From CBETVX01 sp965539935 (lineage in GTDB: Bacteria > Bacillota > Clostridia > Peptostreptococcales > Caminicellaceae), in the NCBI GenBank assembly GCA_965539935.1, contig CBETVX010000016.1:1-54419 (forward strand): a DNA stretch of 54,419 bases. Reading direction: 5' to 3'. This document shows positions 24,775 to 33,350 of the stretch, in pieces. Position numbers and translations under genes: made by a program. Under the pieces are notes generated by a model. It searched no databases, was not told where the DNA came from, and was given only the letters and a program-made list of their open reading frames with translations. The stretch's first letter is position 1. Each line of letters starts with the position of its first letter.

Positions 24775-27468
24775 TTACCTTCCACAACATTTTTTATATT
24801 TCTTTCCACTGCCACATGGGCATGGGTCATTTCTTCCTACCTTTTTTTCTTTCCTTACAAAGGTCTTTGTATCTGGTCTACTATTTGTAGTAGCTCCCTG
24901 TCCACCTGATTCCTCTTTAATCTCTGCTACCCTTTCCCTTTCTGTTTCTGTTCGTATTGTAACATTAAATACATATCTTACTGTATCTTCCTTAATGCTT
25001 GCAGTCATAGCATTAAACATATCAAAACCTTCTATTTGATATGCCCTTACTGGGTCTTCATTTCCTATGGCCCTAAGGCTTATACCTTGCTTAAGTTGGT
25101 CCATGGCATCTATATGGTCAATCCACTTGGTATCTACAACCTTAAGGAGTATAACCCTTTCTAGCTCTCTCATTCTTTCTTCGCCAATTTCACTTTCCTT
25201 TTCACCATATAGCTTCTCAGCTATATCCATTATTCTTTCCTTCAAATCTTCCTTAGTAAGCTTTTCTATATCTTCAAAGTTTAAACTATCCTTTGGAAGG
25301 AATAATGTGTGTAGATATTCTTCCAGTCCTTTAAGATTCCATTCTTCAGGATATGTTGCCTCTGCCGTATAAGTTTCTATAGATTCATCAACTATATTTT
25401 CTAACATACCCCAAATATGCTCTTTAAGGTTTTCTCCTTCAAGGACTCTTTTTCTTTCTCTGTATATAATTTCTCTTTGCTTGTTCATAACATCATCGTA
25501 TTGGAGTACATGCTTTCTTATGCTAAAGTTTCTACCTTCTACTCTCTTTTGAGCAGTTTCAATGGATTTTGATAGGATACCGGCTTCTATTGGTTCATCG
25601 TCTTCCATACCGATTTTATCTACTATGCCCTGTATTCTCTCACTACCAAATAACCTCATTAAATCATCTTCAAGGGATATAAAGAATTGAGATGAACCTG
25701 GGTCCCCTTGACGTCCTGAACGTCCTCTAAGCTGGTTATCAATCCTTCTAGATTCATGTCTTTCTGTACCTAGTATATGAAGGCCTCCAGCAGCTTTAAC
25801 CTTCTCTGCTTCTTGGTCTGTGGTCTTTTTTATCTCTTTATATATTTCATTATATAGTTTTTTAGCTTCTTTAACTTCCTCATCATCGTATTCTATGATT
25901 GCTGTAACTTTAGCAATAACATCATCGCTATAGCCCTTTTTCTTAAGCTCTTTCTTAGCCATATATTCTGGATTACCACCTAAAACTATGTCCGTACCTC
26001 TACCGGCCATATTTGTGGCAATAGTAACTGCTCCAAATCGTCCTGCTTGAGCAACTATCTCAGCTTCCCTTTCATGATGCTTTGCATTCAATACTTCATG
26101 CTTTATTCCCTTTTTCTTAAGGAGTTTACTAAGTAACTCTGAGGTTTCAATGGATATTGTACCTACAAGTATAGGTTGACCCTTCTTATGTCTTTCTTCT
26201 ATTTCTCTTATAACTGATTTGAATTTACCCTCTAATGTTTTATATACTGCATCCGGTAGGTCCTGTCTAATTACTGGTTTATTTGTAGGAACTACCACAA
26301 CATCCATTCCATATATATGCTTAAATTCATCTTCTTCTGTTTTTGCTGTACCTGTCATACCTGAAAGTTTTTGATACATCCTAAAATAATTTTGTAGTGT
26401 TATCGTTGCTAGGGTCTGGGACTCCCTTCTAACCTCAAGGCCTTCCTTAGCTTCTATGGCTTGATGAAGTCCATCGGAATATCTCCTACCGAACATTAGT
26501 CTTCCTGTAAATTGGTCAACTATTACTATTTCTCCGTCCTTTACTACATAGTCTATATCCTTTTTCATAAGGGTATGGGCCTTTAAGGCTTGATTTATAT
26601 GATGGGATATTTCCATATTACTTGGGTCTGCTAAATTTTCTAAGTTAAAATGTTTTTCTGCCTTTGGTATACCACCTTCATCGGTTAACACTACGGTTTT
26701 AGCCTTTTCATCTATAGTGTAGTCTTCTTCGTTTTTAAGTGTCCTTGCAAATCTATCGGCAGCTATATATAGCTGTGTAGACTTATTCCCTGCACCAGAT
26801 ATAATAAGGGGAGTTCTGGCCTCATCTATTAGAATACTGTCCACCTCATCGATTATGGCATAATTTAGCTCTCTTTGAACCATCTCTTTTTTATAGGTCA
26901 CCATATTATCTCTAAGGTAGTCAAATCCAAACTCATTATTTGTACCATAGGTTATATCTGCTTCATAGGCTCGTCTTCTTTCTTCAGTAGTTAGCCCATG
27001 GACAATACAGCTTACTGAAAGTCCTAGGAACTCATATATCTTACCCATCCATTCTTTATCACGGCTTGCAAGGTAATCATTAACAGTAACCACATGTACC
27101 CCTTTACCCTCTAGGGCATTAAGATATATTGGCAAAGTTGCCATTAGGGTTTTACCTTCACCAGTTTTCATCTCAGCTATACGGCCTTGATGAAGTACTA
27201 TACCACCAAGTAGCTGTACTCTATAATGCTTCATTCCAAGGGTTCTTACAGCTGCTTCCCTTACTACTGCAAAGGCTTCAATCATGATATCATCAAGGGT
27301 CTGACCTTTATTAAGTCTTTCTTTAAATTCATCGGTCTTTTTTCTAAGCTCAGCATCGGAGAGACTTTGCATTTTTTCATCTAATGCCTCTATCTCATCC
27401 ACTGTCTTCATAAGTCTTTTAACTTCCTTATCATTAAAGTTTCCAAGTAATTTTTCTAATAACCACAT
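24775..27468 (-). CDS. secA: Preprotein translocase ATPase SecA
   Basis: Motor of the general secretion pathway; it drives unfolded preproteins through SecYEG. The 897-residue product has the usual domains: nucleotide-binding domain 1 with MKTGEGKTLMA (about 100-110) and the Walker B IIDEVDSILIDEARTP, preprotein cross-linking domain, nucleotide-binding domain 2 with TNMAGRGTDIVLGGNP and GRSGRQGDPGSSQF, and a C-terminal zinc-binding tail CPCGSGKKYKKCCG. The start follows GGAGGGAAAA. It is followed by prfB. Confidence 0.97.
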   Translation of the reverse strand: MWLLEKLLGNFNDKEVKRLMKTVDEIEALDEKMQSLSDAELRKKTDEFKERLNKGQTLDDIMIEAFAVVREAAVRTLGMKHYRVQLLGGIVLHQGRIAEMKTGEGKTLMATLPIYLNALEGKGVHVVTVNDYLASRDKEWMGKIYEFLGLSVSCIVHGLTTEERRRAYEADITYGTNNEFGFDYLRDNMVTYKKEMVQRELNYAIIDEVDSILIDEARTPLIISGAGNKSTQLYIAADRFARTLKNEEDYTIDEKAKTVVLTDEGGIPKAEKHFNLENLADPSNMEISHHINQALKAHTLMKKDIDYVVKDGEIVIVDQFTGRLMFGRRYSDGLHQAIEAKEGLEVRRESQTLATITLQNYFRMYQKLSGMTGTAKTEEDEFKHIYGMDVVVVPTNKPVIRQDLPDAVYKTLEGKFKSVIREIEERHKKGQPILVGTISIETSELLSKLLKKKGIKHEVLNAKHHEREAEIVAQAGRFGAVTIATNMAGRGTDIVLGGNPEYMAKKELKKKGYSDDVIAKVTAIIEYDDEEVKEAKKLYNEIYKEIKKTTDQEAEKVKAAGGLHILGTERHESRRIDNQLRGRSGRQGDPGSSQFFISLEDDLMRLFGSERIQGIVDKIGMEDDEPIEAGILSKSIETAQKRVEGRNFSIRKHVLQYDDVMNKQREIIYRERKRVLEGENLKEHIWGMLENIVDESIETYTAEATYPEEWNLKGLEEYLHTLFLPKDSLNFEDIEKLTKEDLKERIMDIAEKLYGEKESEIGEERMRELERVILLKVVDTKWIDHIDAMDQLKQGISLRAIGNEDPVRAYQIEGFDMFNAMTASIKEDTVRYVFNVTIRTETERERVAEIKEESGGQGATTNSRPDTKTFVRKEKKVGRNDPCPCGSGKKYKKCCGR

Positions 27469-27494
27469 ACTTTTCCCTCCGGGTATTTAAGATT

Positions 27495-28065
27495 TATTAT
27501 ATAGGCTAATGGTTTATAGTCGATAGCTAATGGCTAAAGATTAAAACCTATAAAAATCAACTGATGGATGATAATCAATAGCAAAATACAAATTAATTAT
27601 TATCATATTATATTATTATATCATATCATTATCTTTTACCAATAATTATAAATTGATTACAGGTTTTATTTTAGTTGACAGGTTATAAGTTTAGGGTCAT
27701 TCTTTTGAGTGGCTGATGGCCAATGGCTTATGGCTGATGGCTGATGGCTGATGGCTAATGGCCAATAGGAACAAAGGCGTCTTACAACGCTTTGTTAGTT
27801 CGTAGTTCTTAGTTCGTAGTTAGTAGGTTTTGGTCAAAGCTTATAGGTCGGTAAAAGCAATAAAAACCCAATTTTTTACTGATAATGCTTTGTAATTTAT
27901 TGTATGCCTTGATTTTATTTGAATTGCTAACTATAATTTTTTGCGAAAAATGTTTGAATTCCTATACAACAAGAAATTTTTAATTCTTAACTTTTAATTC
28001 TTAACTCTCAACTCTCTTTACCTATTCATTATTCACTATTCATTGTTAATTGTTTTCCCATCTCT
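27495..28065. repeat. Gene-free 600-base spacer filled with word repeats
   Basis: The spacer upstream of secA holds four repeat families: GGCTGATGGCTAATGGCC words (27500-27545 and 27710-27770, including three GGCTGAT copies in a row), GTTGACAGGTTATAAG (about 27672-27690), GTTCGTAGTTCTTAGTTCG words (27798-27825) and TTAATTCTTAA/TATTCATTATTCAC tracts (27968-28050). A near-perfect hairpin, AACAAAGGCGT with ACGCTTTGTT, is at 27770-27796. The secA promoter must lie near its left edge; I could not fix it. Confidence 0.55.
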
Positions 28066-28075
28066 AAATTACATC

Positions 28076-28109
28076 AAATTTAAAGGTAGCCTAGGCTACC
28101 TTTAAATTT
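28076..28109 (-). terminator. Perfect 34-bp palindrome at the end of the DUF5317 gene
   Basis: Both 17-base halves are exact complements around CCTAGG; the outer ends are AAATTT and AAATTT. It covers the stop codon region and most likely acts as a terminator for the - strand gene, although the T-tract is part of the stem. Confidence 0.65.
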
Positions 28110-28713
28110 AGAATCTATATCTACTCTTTCTCCTATATCCCATTTTAAACATTCTATTTCTCATAGTTAATTTAGAGCTATTCATCTCTCCGTTTAAGAA
28201 TAATATTATCCCAAGGGATATTAGTATATCTCCTATACTTATTACTTTAGCAAGGGGATATGGCTTCGGCACCACTATAAATTTTCCAAGATATTTTGCC
28301 CATCCAACAGAAGTATCTAAGGATGTATAGTTTATTATATCCCCACTTGTGATTCCATCTATCATAGTTTCAAGTCCCGCAAGCTTTAGTCCTTCGAAAT
28401 AAATAGGCATTTTAAATCCATTTGCAAATATTACTATATAATTAAGGATAGCTCCTATCATAATAATCCAAAAACTTTTATAATTCATATTAAGTGCAAG
28501 TCCAAATAAAATAAATATCACCGACAAAACAAATAACCATTTACTATAATTTGATATGAAATCAAATTCTTTAGCAGCTATTATCATTATTTGTAATATG
28601 AAGCCTATGACAAAAAACCATGTCCCTCGAATATCGATATATCCAATATTCGACAGTCTTCCTCCCTTGACTAGACCCACTATAATGCCGAGTATAATTG
28701 CCTCTAAAAACAT
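28108..28713 (-). CDS. DUF5317 family membrane protein
   Basis: Integral membrane protein of 201 residues with about five hydrophobic segments. The N-terminal EAIILGIIVGLVKGGRLSNIG and the paired R-G-W pattern (IDIRGTWFFVIGF) match my memory of DUF5317, a family of unknown function common in Clostridia and sometimes beside regulators of cell envelope or sporulation. The C-terminus is basic (KMGYRRKSRYRF). It starts after GGGGGAT. It stands alone between hpf and secA. No catalytic motif is recognisable. Confidence 0.7.
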   Translation of the reverse strand: MFLEAIILGIIVGLVKGGRLSNIGYIDIRGTWFFVIGFILQIMIIAAKEFDFISNYSKWLFVLSVIFILFGLALNMNYKSFWIIMIGAILNYIVIFANGFKMPIYFEGLKLAGLETMIDGITSGDIINYTSLDTSVGWAKYLGKFIVVPKPYPLAKVISIGDILISLGIILFLNGEMNSSKLTMRNRMFKMGYRRKSRYRF

Positions 28714-28932
28714 TATTTATCCCCCTTTTTATAAATATTATAATACAAATTTAAATCTATATTATCCTTCCTCGCCTTTAGTTAGATTTATTTGCTTATA
28801 GCTAATGGTAAAAGATTAAATAATAGTTAATAGTCTACAGATTTGACGTTAATTCTCTAAGGTCCTATGCTTTTCTCTAACAACTACATTTCGATAAATT
28901 CTGAAAAAATCCTCTTAATTCTATGTAAAATT

Positions 28933-28961
28933 AAAAGGGTCGCTAAATTAATAGCCACCCT
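28933..28961 (-). terminator. Terminator of hpf
   Basis: On the - strand AGGGT-G-GCTA pairs with TAGC-G-ACCCT (one G-G mismatch), followed by TTTTAATTTT. Confidence 0.75.
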
Positions 28962-28987
28962 GTGATTATATTATATGATTTTTAAAT

Positions 28988-29518
28988 TTATACATAAGGC
29001 TCAATCAAGCCATACTGTCCATCTTTTCTCTTATATACTACATTTACCTCATCGGTATCGGCATTTGTAAATACGAAGAAGTTATGTCCTAATAAATCCA
29101 TTTGAAGCACTGCTTCCTGTGGGTCCATTGGTTTGATAGCAAATCTCTTAGTTTTTACTATCTTCATCTCTTCTTCTTCATATTTAGCTATATTTCTAAT
29201 TTCTTCAAATCTAATTGTATCATGCCCTTGATATCTCTTTTCTAACTTAGTTTTATGCTTTTCCATTTGCTTATAGAGTTTATTTATTGCTTTATCAATT
29301 GATGTATACATATCATTGGTAGCTTCCTCAGCCCTTAATATTGTTCCATTAAGAGGTATTGTAATCTCTATGATCTGTCTATTTCTTTCTACAGTTAAGG
29401 TAGCTTGAGCTTCGATATCATCTCTAAAATATTTACCAAATCTCTCTAGCTTCTCTTTCACTTGGTCCTTTAAGGCATCTGTCACCTCTAAATTTCTTCC
29501 ACTAACAATAACTTTCAT
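28988..29518 (-). CDS. hpf: Long-form ribosome hibernation-promoting factor
   Basis: Protein that binds the 30S decoding region and dimerises ribosomes into 100S particles in stationary phase. The 176-residue length is the long form of Gram-positive bacteria. The N-terminal HPF/YfiA domain begins MKVIVSGRNLEVTDALK; the C-terminal dimerisation domain contains PMDPQEAVLQMDLLGHNFFV and closes with DGQYGLIEP. The frame extends to a TTG at 29536, but the codons after that hold the GGAAGGAG ribosome site of the ATG at 29518, which I take as the start. A perfect 30-bp palindrome lies 29 bases upstream of this start and may regulate it. Confidence 0.95.
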   Translation of the reverse strand: MKVIVSGRNLEVTDALKDQVKEKLERFGKYFRDDIEAQATLTVERNRQIIEITIPLNGTILRAEEATNDMYTSIDKAINKLYKQMEKHKTKLEKRYQGHDTIRFEEIRNIAKYEEEEMKIVKTKRFAIKPMDPQEAVLQMDLLGHNFFVFTNADTDEVNVVYKRKDGQYGLIEPYV

Positions 29519-29547
29519 AGCCTCAGCTCCTTCCAAATATATAGTTA

Positions 29548-29577
29548 ACTAAAAATTATCTATAGATAATTTTTAGT
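29548..29577. promoter_or_regulatory. Perfect 30-bp palindrome upstream of hpf
   Basis: ACTAAAAATTATCTA and its exact complement meet without a spacer. It ends 29 bases before the hpf start codon, so it would lie in the promoter or the 5' leader. No T-tract follows on the - strand. It could be an operator or, as RNA, an AU-rich hairpin next to the ribosome site. Confidence 0.6.
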
Positions 29578-29674
29578 GAAAAAACTAAATAATCATTTTT
29601 TATAGTTTATTAACCTATCCTAGTCCATATTATTCAATAAATGTACTTAAATAATAATAAAATAATAAGTTATG

Positions 29675-29865
29675 GTTAAATAGCTTATGTTAATGGCTGA
29701 TAGCCAATAACAAAATATTCTCAACTATTAATTTATTATTTATTACTTATTCCCTATTCATTATTCATTGTTTTTCTAACTCTTAATTTTTAACTCTTAA
29801 TTTTTAACTCTTAATTTTTAATTCTTAATTTTTAATTCTTAATTTTTAATTCTTATTCTTCCCGC
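29675..29865. repeat. Word repeats upstream of hpf
   Basis: ATAGCTTATGTTAATGGCTG words at 29680-29710, then TATTCATTATTCATTG and TTAATTTTTAACTC words to 29865. The rest of the 850-base gene-free stretch (29519-30385) is very AT-rich sequence, then the DnaA-box cluster at 30092-30166 and the fliT-side terminator. Confidence 0.55.
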
Positions 29866-30091
29866 TTGTCCAACAGATTTGTAAAAGCTATGTTAAATTT
29901 AACTTATTGTTTAATTATATTCTACCCATAAAAAACTTTCTAAATCATTTAAAATTATTTGTTTTTTGTATTCTTTGAAAGTTTTAATAATAGCAACAAA
30001 ATTATTCATAAAAACTACTAATTTCTGTTTTTTCTTTCTTTTCATTATTATCAAATATCTTTTTTTATTCTCTTATTTTACAAATTTATGA

Positions 30092-30166
30092 ATATCCACA
30101 ATTTATTCACACTCTGTGGATATTTTATAAGTTTTCTGTGGACAGTGTGAATAACTCTGTTGATAA
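30092..30166. promoter_or_regulatory. Second DnaA-box cluster, between the flagellar operon and hpf
   Basis: Six DnaA-box-like 9-mers lie in 75 bases. On the + strand: ATATCCACA at 30092 and TTATTCACA at 30103 (perfect for TTATNCACA). On the - strand: ATATCCACA at 30115, CTGTCCACA at 30137, TTATTCACA at 30146 (perfect) and TTATCAACA at 30158. A very AT-rich stretch of about 200 bases lies to the left. No dnaA or other origin gene is near. Confidence 0.7.
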
Positions 30167-30225
30167 CTGAATTTTTGGGGGCTTTCATTGTTAACAACTT
30201 GTTAAGTTTTTTGTGTATATTATTT

Positions 30226-30232
30226 TGTCGAA
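30226..30232 (+). promoter_or_regulatory. Candidate Spo0A box
   Basis: TGTCGAA in the context TTTTGTCGAAAAA matches the 0A-box core exactly. It lies 60 bases from the DnaA boxes. A 7-mer alone can occur by chance, so this is suggestive only. Confidence 0.3.
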
Positions 30233-30330
30233 AAAGATTGTAATCCTTCAAAAAATTTGGATACATTTTTATGCAGAAAATGAAAAATTGATAGCCCTAT
30301 CCTTTTGTCATAATAATACTTCAAAATACA

Positions 30331-30371
30331 AAAAACAATAGGAGAGTAGTGAAGTGATACCTACTCTCCTA
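30331..30371 (-). terminator. Terminator of the flagellar fliS-side operon
   Basis: A perfect 11-bp stem (TAGGAGAGTAG and its complement) with an 11-base loop is followed on the - strand by TTGTTTTTTG. It ends the transcription unit at the last flagellar gene. Confidence 0.85.
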
Positions 30372-30385
30372 AGTTGATTTTTTAT

Positions 30386-30877
30386 TTATTTTTTCTTGTC
30401 GAAAAATAGAGAACCTCTTGGTTTTTTATATGCTCCATAGGCGTTGGTCATTTTTTTTCCTTGTCTGATGCCCCTAAGTTTATTCCCCATATTATTTTTA
30501 TCTTTATACAGCACTGCTATGTTTTCATCATCAATGACCTTTATTTTCTTTGTAATATCTATAATTTCTCCAATAATTTCTTTAAGTTTTTTAACTTGAG
30601 GATATTCTTCTACATCTATTTTATCAAGGGAATCTATTTCAAGATTAGACTTTAATTTTTCGTACATAGTGTAAAAAATTAGGTCTATCTTATCTACTTC
30701 CTTTATATATTTATCTTTAAGCTCTATTTGCTTATTTACGGTGTCTATTTTTCCAAGTTCTATAAATCTTTTCTGTCTTTCAGTAACTTCTAGTATTTTT
30801 ATAATTAAATCCTTTTTCTTTATACTAAGTAAAATTAATTCCTGAACAAGTTTAACATTTTTCATATAATCATCCAT
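30386..30877 (-). CDS. FlgN/FliT-like flagellar export chaperone (putative)
   Basis: A 163-residue, predicted all-helical, highly charged protein with no signal peptide. Position directly after fliS (4-base gap) and the helical pattern fit the small flagellar chaperones FlgN or FliT, which hold hook-filament junction or cap proteins for export. The tail, with the pattern RGSLFFDKKK at the very C-terminus, resembles what I remember for clostridial FlgN-like proteins. No enzymatic motif is present. Two ATG codons (30877 and four codons later) are possible starts. Assignment rests mainly on context. Confidence 0.6.
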   Translation of the reverse strand: MDDYMKNVKLVQELILLSIKKKDLIIKILEVTERQKRFIELGKIDTVNKQIELKDKYIKEVDKIDLIFYTMYEKLKSNLEIDSLDKIDVEEYPQVKKLKEIIGEIIDITKKIKVIDDENIAVLYKDKNNMGNKLRGIRQGKKMTNAYGAYKKPRGSLFFDKKK

Positions 30878-30881
30878 CCTA

Positions 30882-31382
30882 CTATTTATCAGTAGTAGCC
30901 CCTTGACCCTTTGCAGCCAAGTCCATGGCTTCCTTCCATGTATCTCTCATTCCCTGCGCAATTCCTAATACTTCATCTACTATTTTCTCATCCTTATTTA
31001 TATTGGCCTCCATCAGTCTTCTATTCATAAAATCATAAAGACTTGCCAATCCACTACTTACTTCATAGTCCATATTGAGAGTAGCATTGAGCTCTGTAAT
31101 AATGGCCTGAGCTCTAACAATGGCATTATGGATTTTTTCAATATTTTTTTGCTCAATAAATATTTTAGCCTGATTTAGAAATTTTATTATACCATTATAA
31201 AGCATAAGGGTAAGTTCTTCAGGTCTAGCTGTTAGAATTTCTTGTTCTTTATATTGATCAAACTTATTTTTATTGGATCTATTAGCATGGGTTGGAGTTT
31301 TCATAGCCTTATCATTAATATTATTTTTAAACTTTATAGCTCCCTTTGGCATTGTATAATTATATGGATTTTTCATTGCCAT
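30882..31382 (-). CDS. fliS: Flagellar export chaperone FliS
   Basis: Chaperone that binds the C-terminus of flagellin in the cytoplasm and prevents early assembly. The FliS core begins at about residue 42 with YKEQEILTARPEELTLMLYN (positions 43-62) and runs through a four-helix bundle with the typical GLASLYDFMNRRLMEANI. The product is 166 residues, longer than usual (about 125-135), because of a 40-residue basic N-terminal extension. The annotated start has an AGGAGTGG site, so the extension is probably real. It lies between fliD and the FlgN/FliT-like gene. Confidence 0.93.
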   Translation of the reverse strand: MAMKNPYNYTMPKGAIKFKNNINDKAMKTPTHANRSNKNKFDQYKEQEILTARPEELTLMLYNGIIKFLNQAKIFIEQKNIEKIHNAIVRAQAIITELNATLNMDYEVSSGLASLYDFMNRRLMEANINKDEKIVDEVLGIAQGMRDTWKEAMDLAAKGQGATTDK

Positions 31383-31418
31383 TACATACCACTCCTAATT
31401 ATATGATTACTCTTATCA

Positions 31419-31466
31419 CAGTAAAGAAAAGTTCATTCTCCTTGTGGATTGAAATCGCATCTACAA
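31419..31466 (+). repeat. Dispersed double-hairpin repeat, copy 2
   Basis: 42 of 48 bases match the copy at 8956-9003. Here the first hairpin has decayed (AAGAAAAGT against ATTCTCCTT), while the CATTCTCCTT and GATTGAAATCGCATCTACA parts are kept. It lies in the fliD-fliS spacer. Confidence 0.6.
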
Positions 31467-31561
31467 CAATAACAATCTATGAGATTAATATTTCTATTTT
31501 GATTTTTAATTGCTTTTACATATTTACTATTAATTATTTATTTTCTAATTAAATATTGTAT

Positions 31562-33232
31562 CTATCCAAGCTGTGATGAAATCCAAGAAGATTGGCTATT
31601 CATCTCACTAAGTGCAGTTTCCATGGCTATATATTTTGAATAGTATCTGTCTTCTAAGTTTTCTAATATATCTTCTTGTCTTTCAATTTCATCTTCTAAA
31701 TCAAGTATACTTTCGCTTATCCAACTTATCCCTGCATTTTTAAGATTTTTACCTGTACTAAAATCAACTAAAATAGTGGATTGTACATCTCTAAGAAGCT
31801 CTGAGTCATCACCTGGTCCTGCCTTATCAATAATATCCTTCATACCATTAACTAAATCATCAAATACTCTATTTATCAAACCACTTTGATTATATTTTTC
31901 TTCATCGGTGGTATATTCATCACTATCGGGAGTTTTAAAAAAGAGATCAATTACACCCTCGGCATCATTGATAATCGCTTCCTTAAGCTTTGTTTCATCA
32001 ATTACAAGCTTACCCTTGCTGGAGTATTCTCCAGTTTCTATGCCTATTTTTGTTAATTGATTAATGCTACTATTCAAACCTTCCACAGATTGATAAAGAC
32101 CAATTCTTAAATTACTAATAGTCCTACTTAAAATACTATCATTTTTCAGAAGACCACTTTTAGCTAATTCTTCCCATTGTTCAGCTTGGTCTTCAGTCAT
32201 AGCTTCCTTTTCCTCATCGGTAAGGGGATAATAATCACTGTATACTTCTTCACTTAGTTTTTCATTTATAGATCCTATCAGTTCATTATATTTATCAACA
32301 AACTCTGTTATTTTTTCATATACTGAATCTACATCTGTATTAACAGATATGGTAGTTTCACCAGTATCACTTGCAGTCATATTTATACCATTTATACTAA
32401 AGGTATTAGAAGATTTAGTAAGTCCTGTGGCATCTCCAAAATCAAACTCTAAATCTTTACCATTATACTGAGTACCTACCTGAAGCTTAAGCTTAAGTGT
32501 ATTATCACTTCCATCGCCAGTAGAGCCAGCTAAAAAATTATCCTCATCTGAAACTATTTCAAAATAATTTTCAGCTCCAGTAGAACTTGTATTTAAAAAG
32601 AAACGATCCAAGTCCTCATCATAGGCAGCGGTTACTCCTATACCTGCATTATTTATCTCATCCACCACATCTTCTATGGAATCCACTGTAGGATCAAATT
32701 CAAAATCTACACCTTCATCATCTGTTAAATTAGTCTTAATTGTAAACTTAAGACTATCGGTGTTTGTAGCGTCTCCTCCATCATCATCAAACACATCTCC
32801 AAATTGTTCAAATAGTGTACCTGAAGTACCTGTTGTTATTGCCCCAACACTTGTCTTAGAAACATTTTCTGCAAGCTGTGTTACATTTATTTTATAGTTT
32901 CCATTTAGTGCCTTGGTAGTTGCGGTTGCAGTTATTTTTGTTTCATCAGAACTTGAGGCTGATTTTACCCATGTAAAGCTATCGGAAGATTTGTTTAATA
33001 AAACACCTGTTGAAGTAGTACTGGATAATCCAAACTCTTCTTTTATATCCAATATAAAATTTGCTATATCAGTATTAATTTCTTGATATGCTTCTTGGGT
33101 CCATACTTCTAATTGTTTTTCTCTTTCAAGCTTAGTTACTCTAATATCTCTTTCAGCATCTACCATATCCGACACTATCTGATCTACATCTATACCAGAA
33201 CCACTTAAACCAAAAACACGTATACCTGCCAT
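31562..33232 (-). CDS. fliD: Flagellar filament cap protein FliD
   Basis: Hook-associated protein 2, which caps the growing filament and helps flagellin fold in. The 556-residue protein has the FliD N-terminal domain with GLSGSGIDVDQIVSDMVDAE (residues about 8-27), a variable surface region rich in Asp and Thr (about 100-290), the FliD C-terminal domain with YNELIGSINEKL, and a final coiled coil ending RYYSKYIAMETALSEMNSQS. There is no signal peptide, as expected for type III export. A small hairpin and T5 run precede the GGGGGTG ribosome site. Confidence 0.95.
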   Translation of the reverse strand: MAGIRVFGLSGSGIDVDQIVSDMVDAERDIRVTKLEREKQLEVWTQEAYQEINTDIANFILDIKEEFGLSSTTSTGVLLNKSSDSFTWVKSASSSDETKITATATTKALNGNYKINVTQLAENVSKTSVGAITTGTSGTLFEQFGDVFDDDGGDATNTDSLKFTIKTNLTDDEGVDFEFDPTVDSIEDVVDEINNAGIGVTAAYDEDLDRFFLNTSSTGAENYFEIVSDEDNFLAGSTGDGSDNTLKLKLQVGTQYNGKDLEFDFGDATGLTKSSNTFSINGINMTASDTGETTISVNTDVDSVYEKITEFVDKYNELIGSINEKLSEEVYSDYYPLTDEEKEAMTEDQAEQWEELAKSGLLKNDSILSRTISNLRIGLYQSVEGLNSSINQLTKIGIETGEYSSKGKLVIDETKLKEAIINDAEGVIDLFFKTPDSDEYTTDEEKYNQSGLINRVFDDLVNGMKDIIDKAGPGDDSELLRDVQSTILVDFSTGKNLKNAGISWISESILDLEDEIERQEDILENLEDRYYSKYIAMETALSEMNSQSSWISSQLG

Positions 33233-33249
33233 AAAAACACCCCCAAAAA

Positions 33250-33269
33250 CAATTCAAAATTATGAATTG
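33250..33269 (-). promoter_or_regulatory. Leader hairpin before fliD
   Basis: CAATTCA/TGAATTG with a 6-base loop is followed on the - strand by TTTTT and then directly by the GGGGGTG ribosome site. It looks like a weak terminator or a translation-control hairpin in the fliD leader. Confidence 0.35.
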
Positions 33270-33330
33270 AAAATTTAAATTAGAAAAATTCATTATACAA
33301 TTCTTAATTCTTAACTATTAATTCCTAATT

Positions 33331-33350
33331 AAAAAAAGCCACAGCTTTTT
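33331..33350 (-). terminator. Terminator between flaG and fliD
   Basis: On the - strand AAAAAGC-TGTG-GCTTTTT is followed by further T. It follows the flaG stop codon at once, so flaG may be transcribed alone or fliD reached by read-through. Confidence 0.75.

Noticed and set aside
27770..27796. Rho-independent terminator in the secA upstream spacer
   Set aside because: The hairpin is good but no T-tract follows on either strand, and no gene ends there.
30078..30266. A 62-residue - strand reading frame upstream of the flagellar terminator
   Set aside because: It is made of the second DnaA-box cluster; no ribosome site and low-complexity composition.
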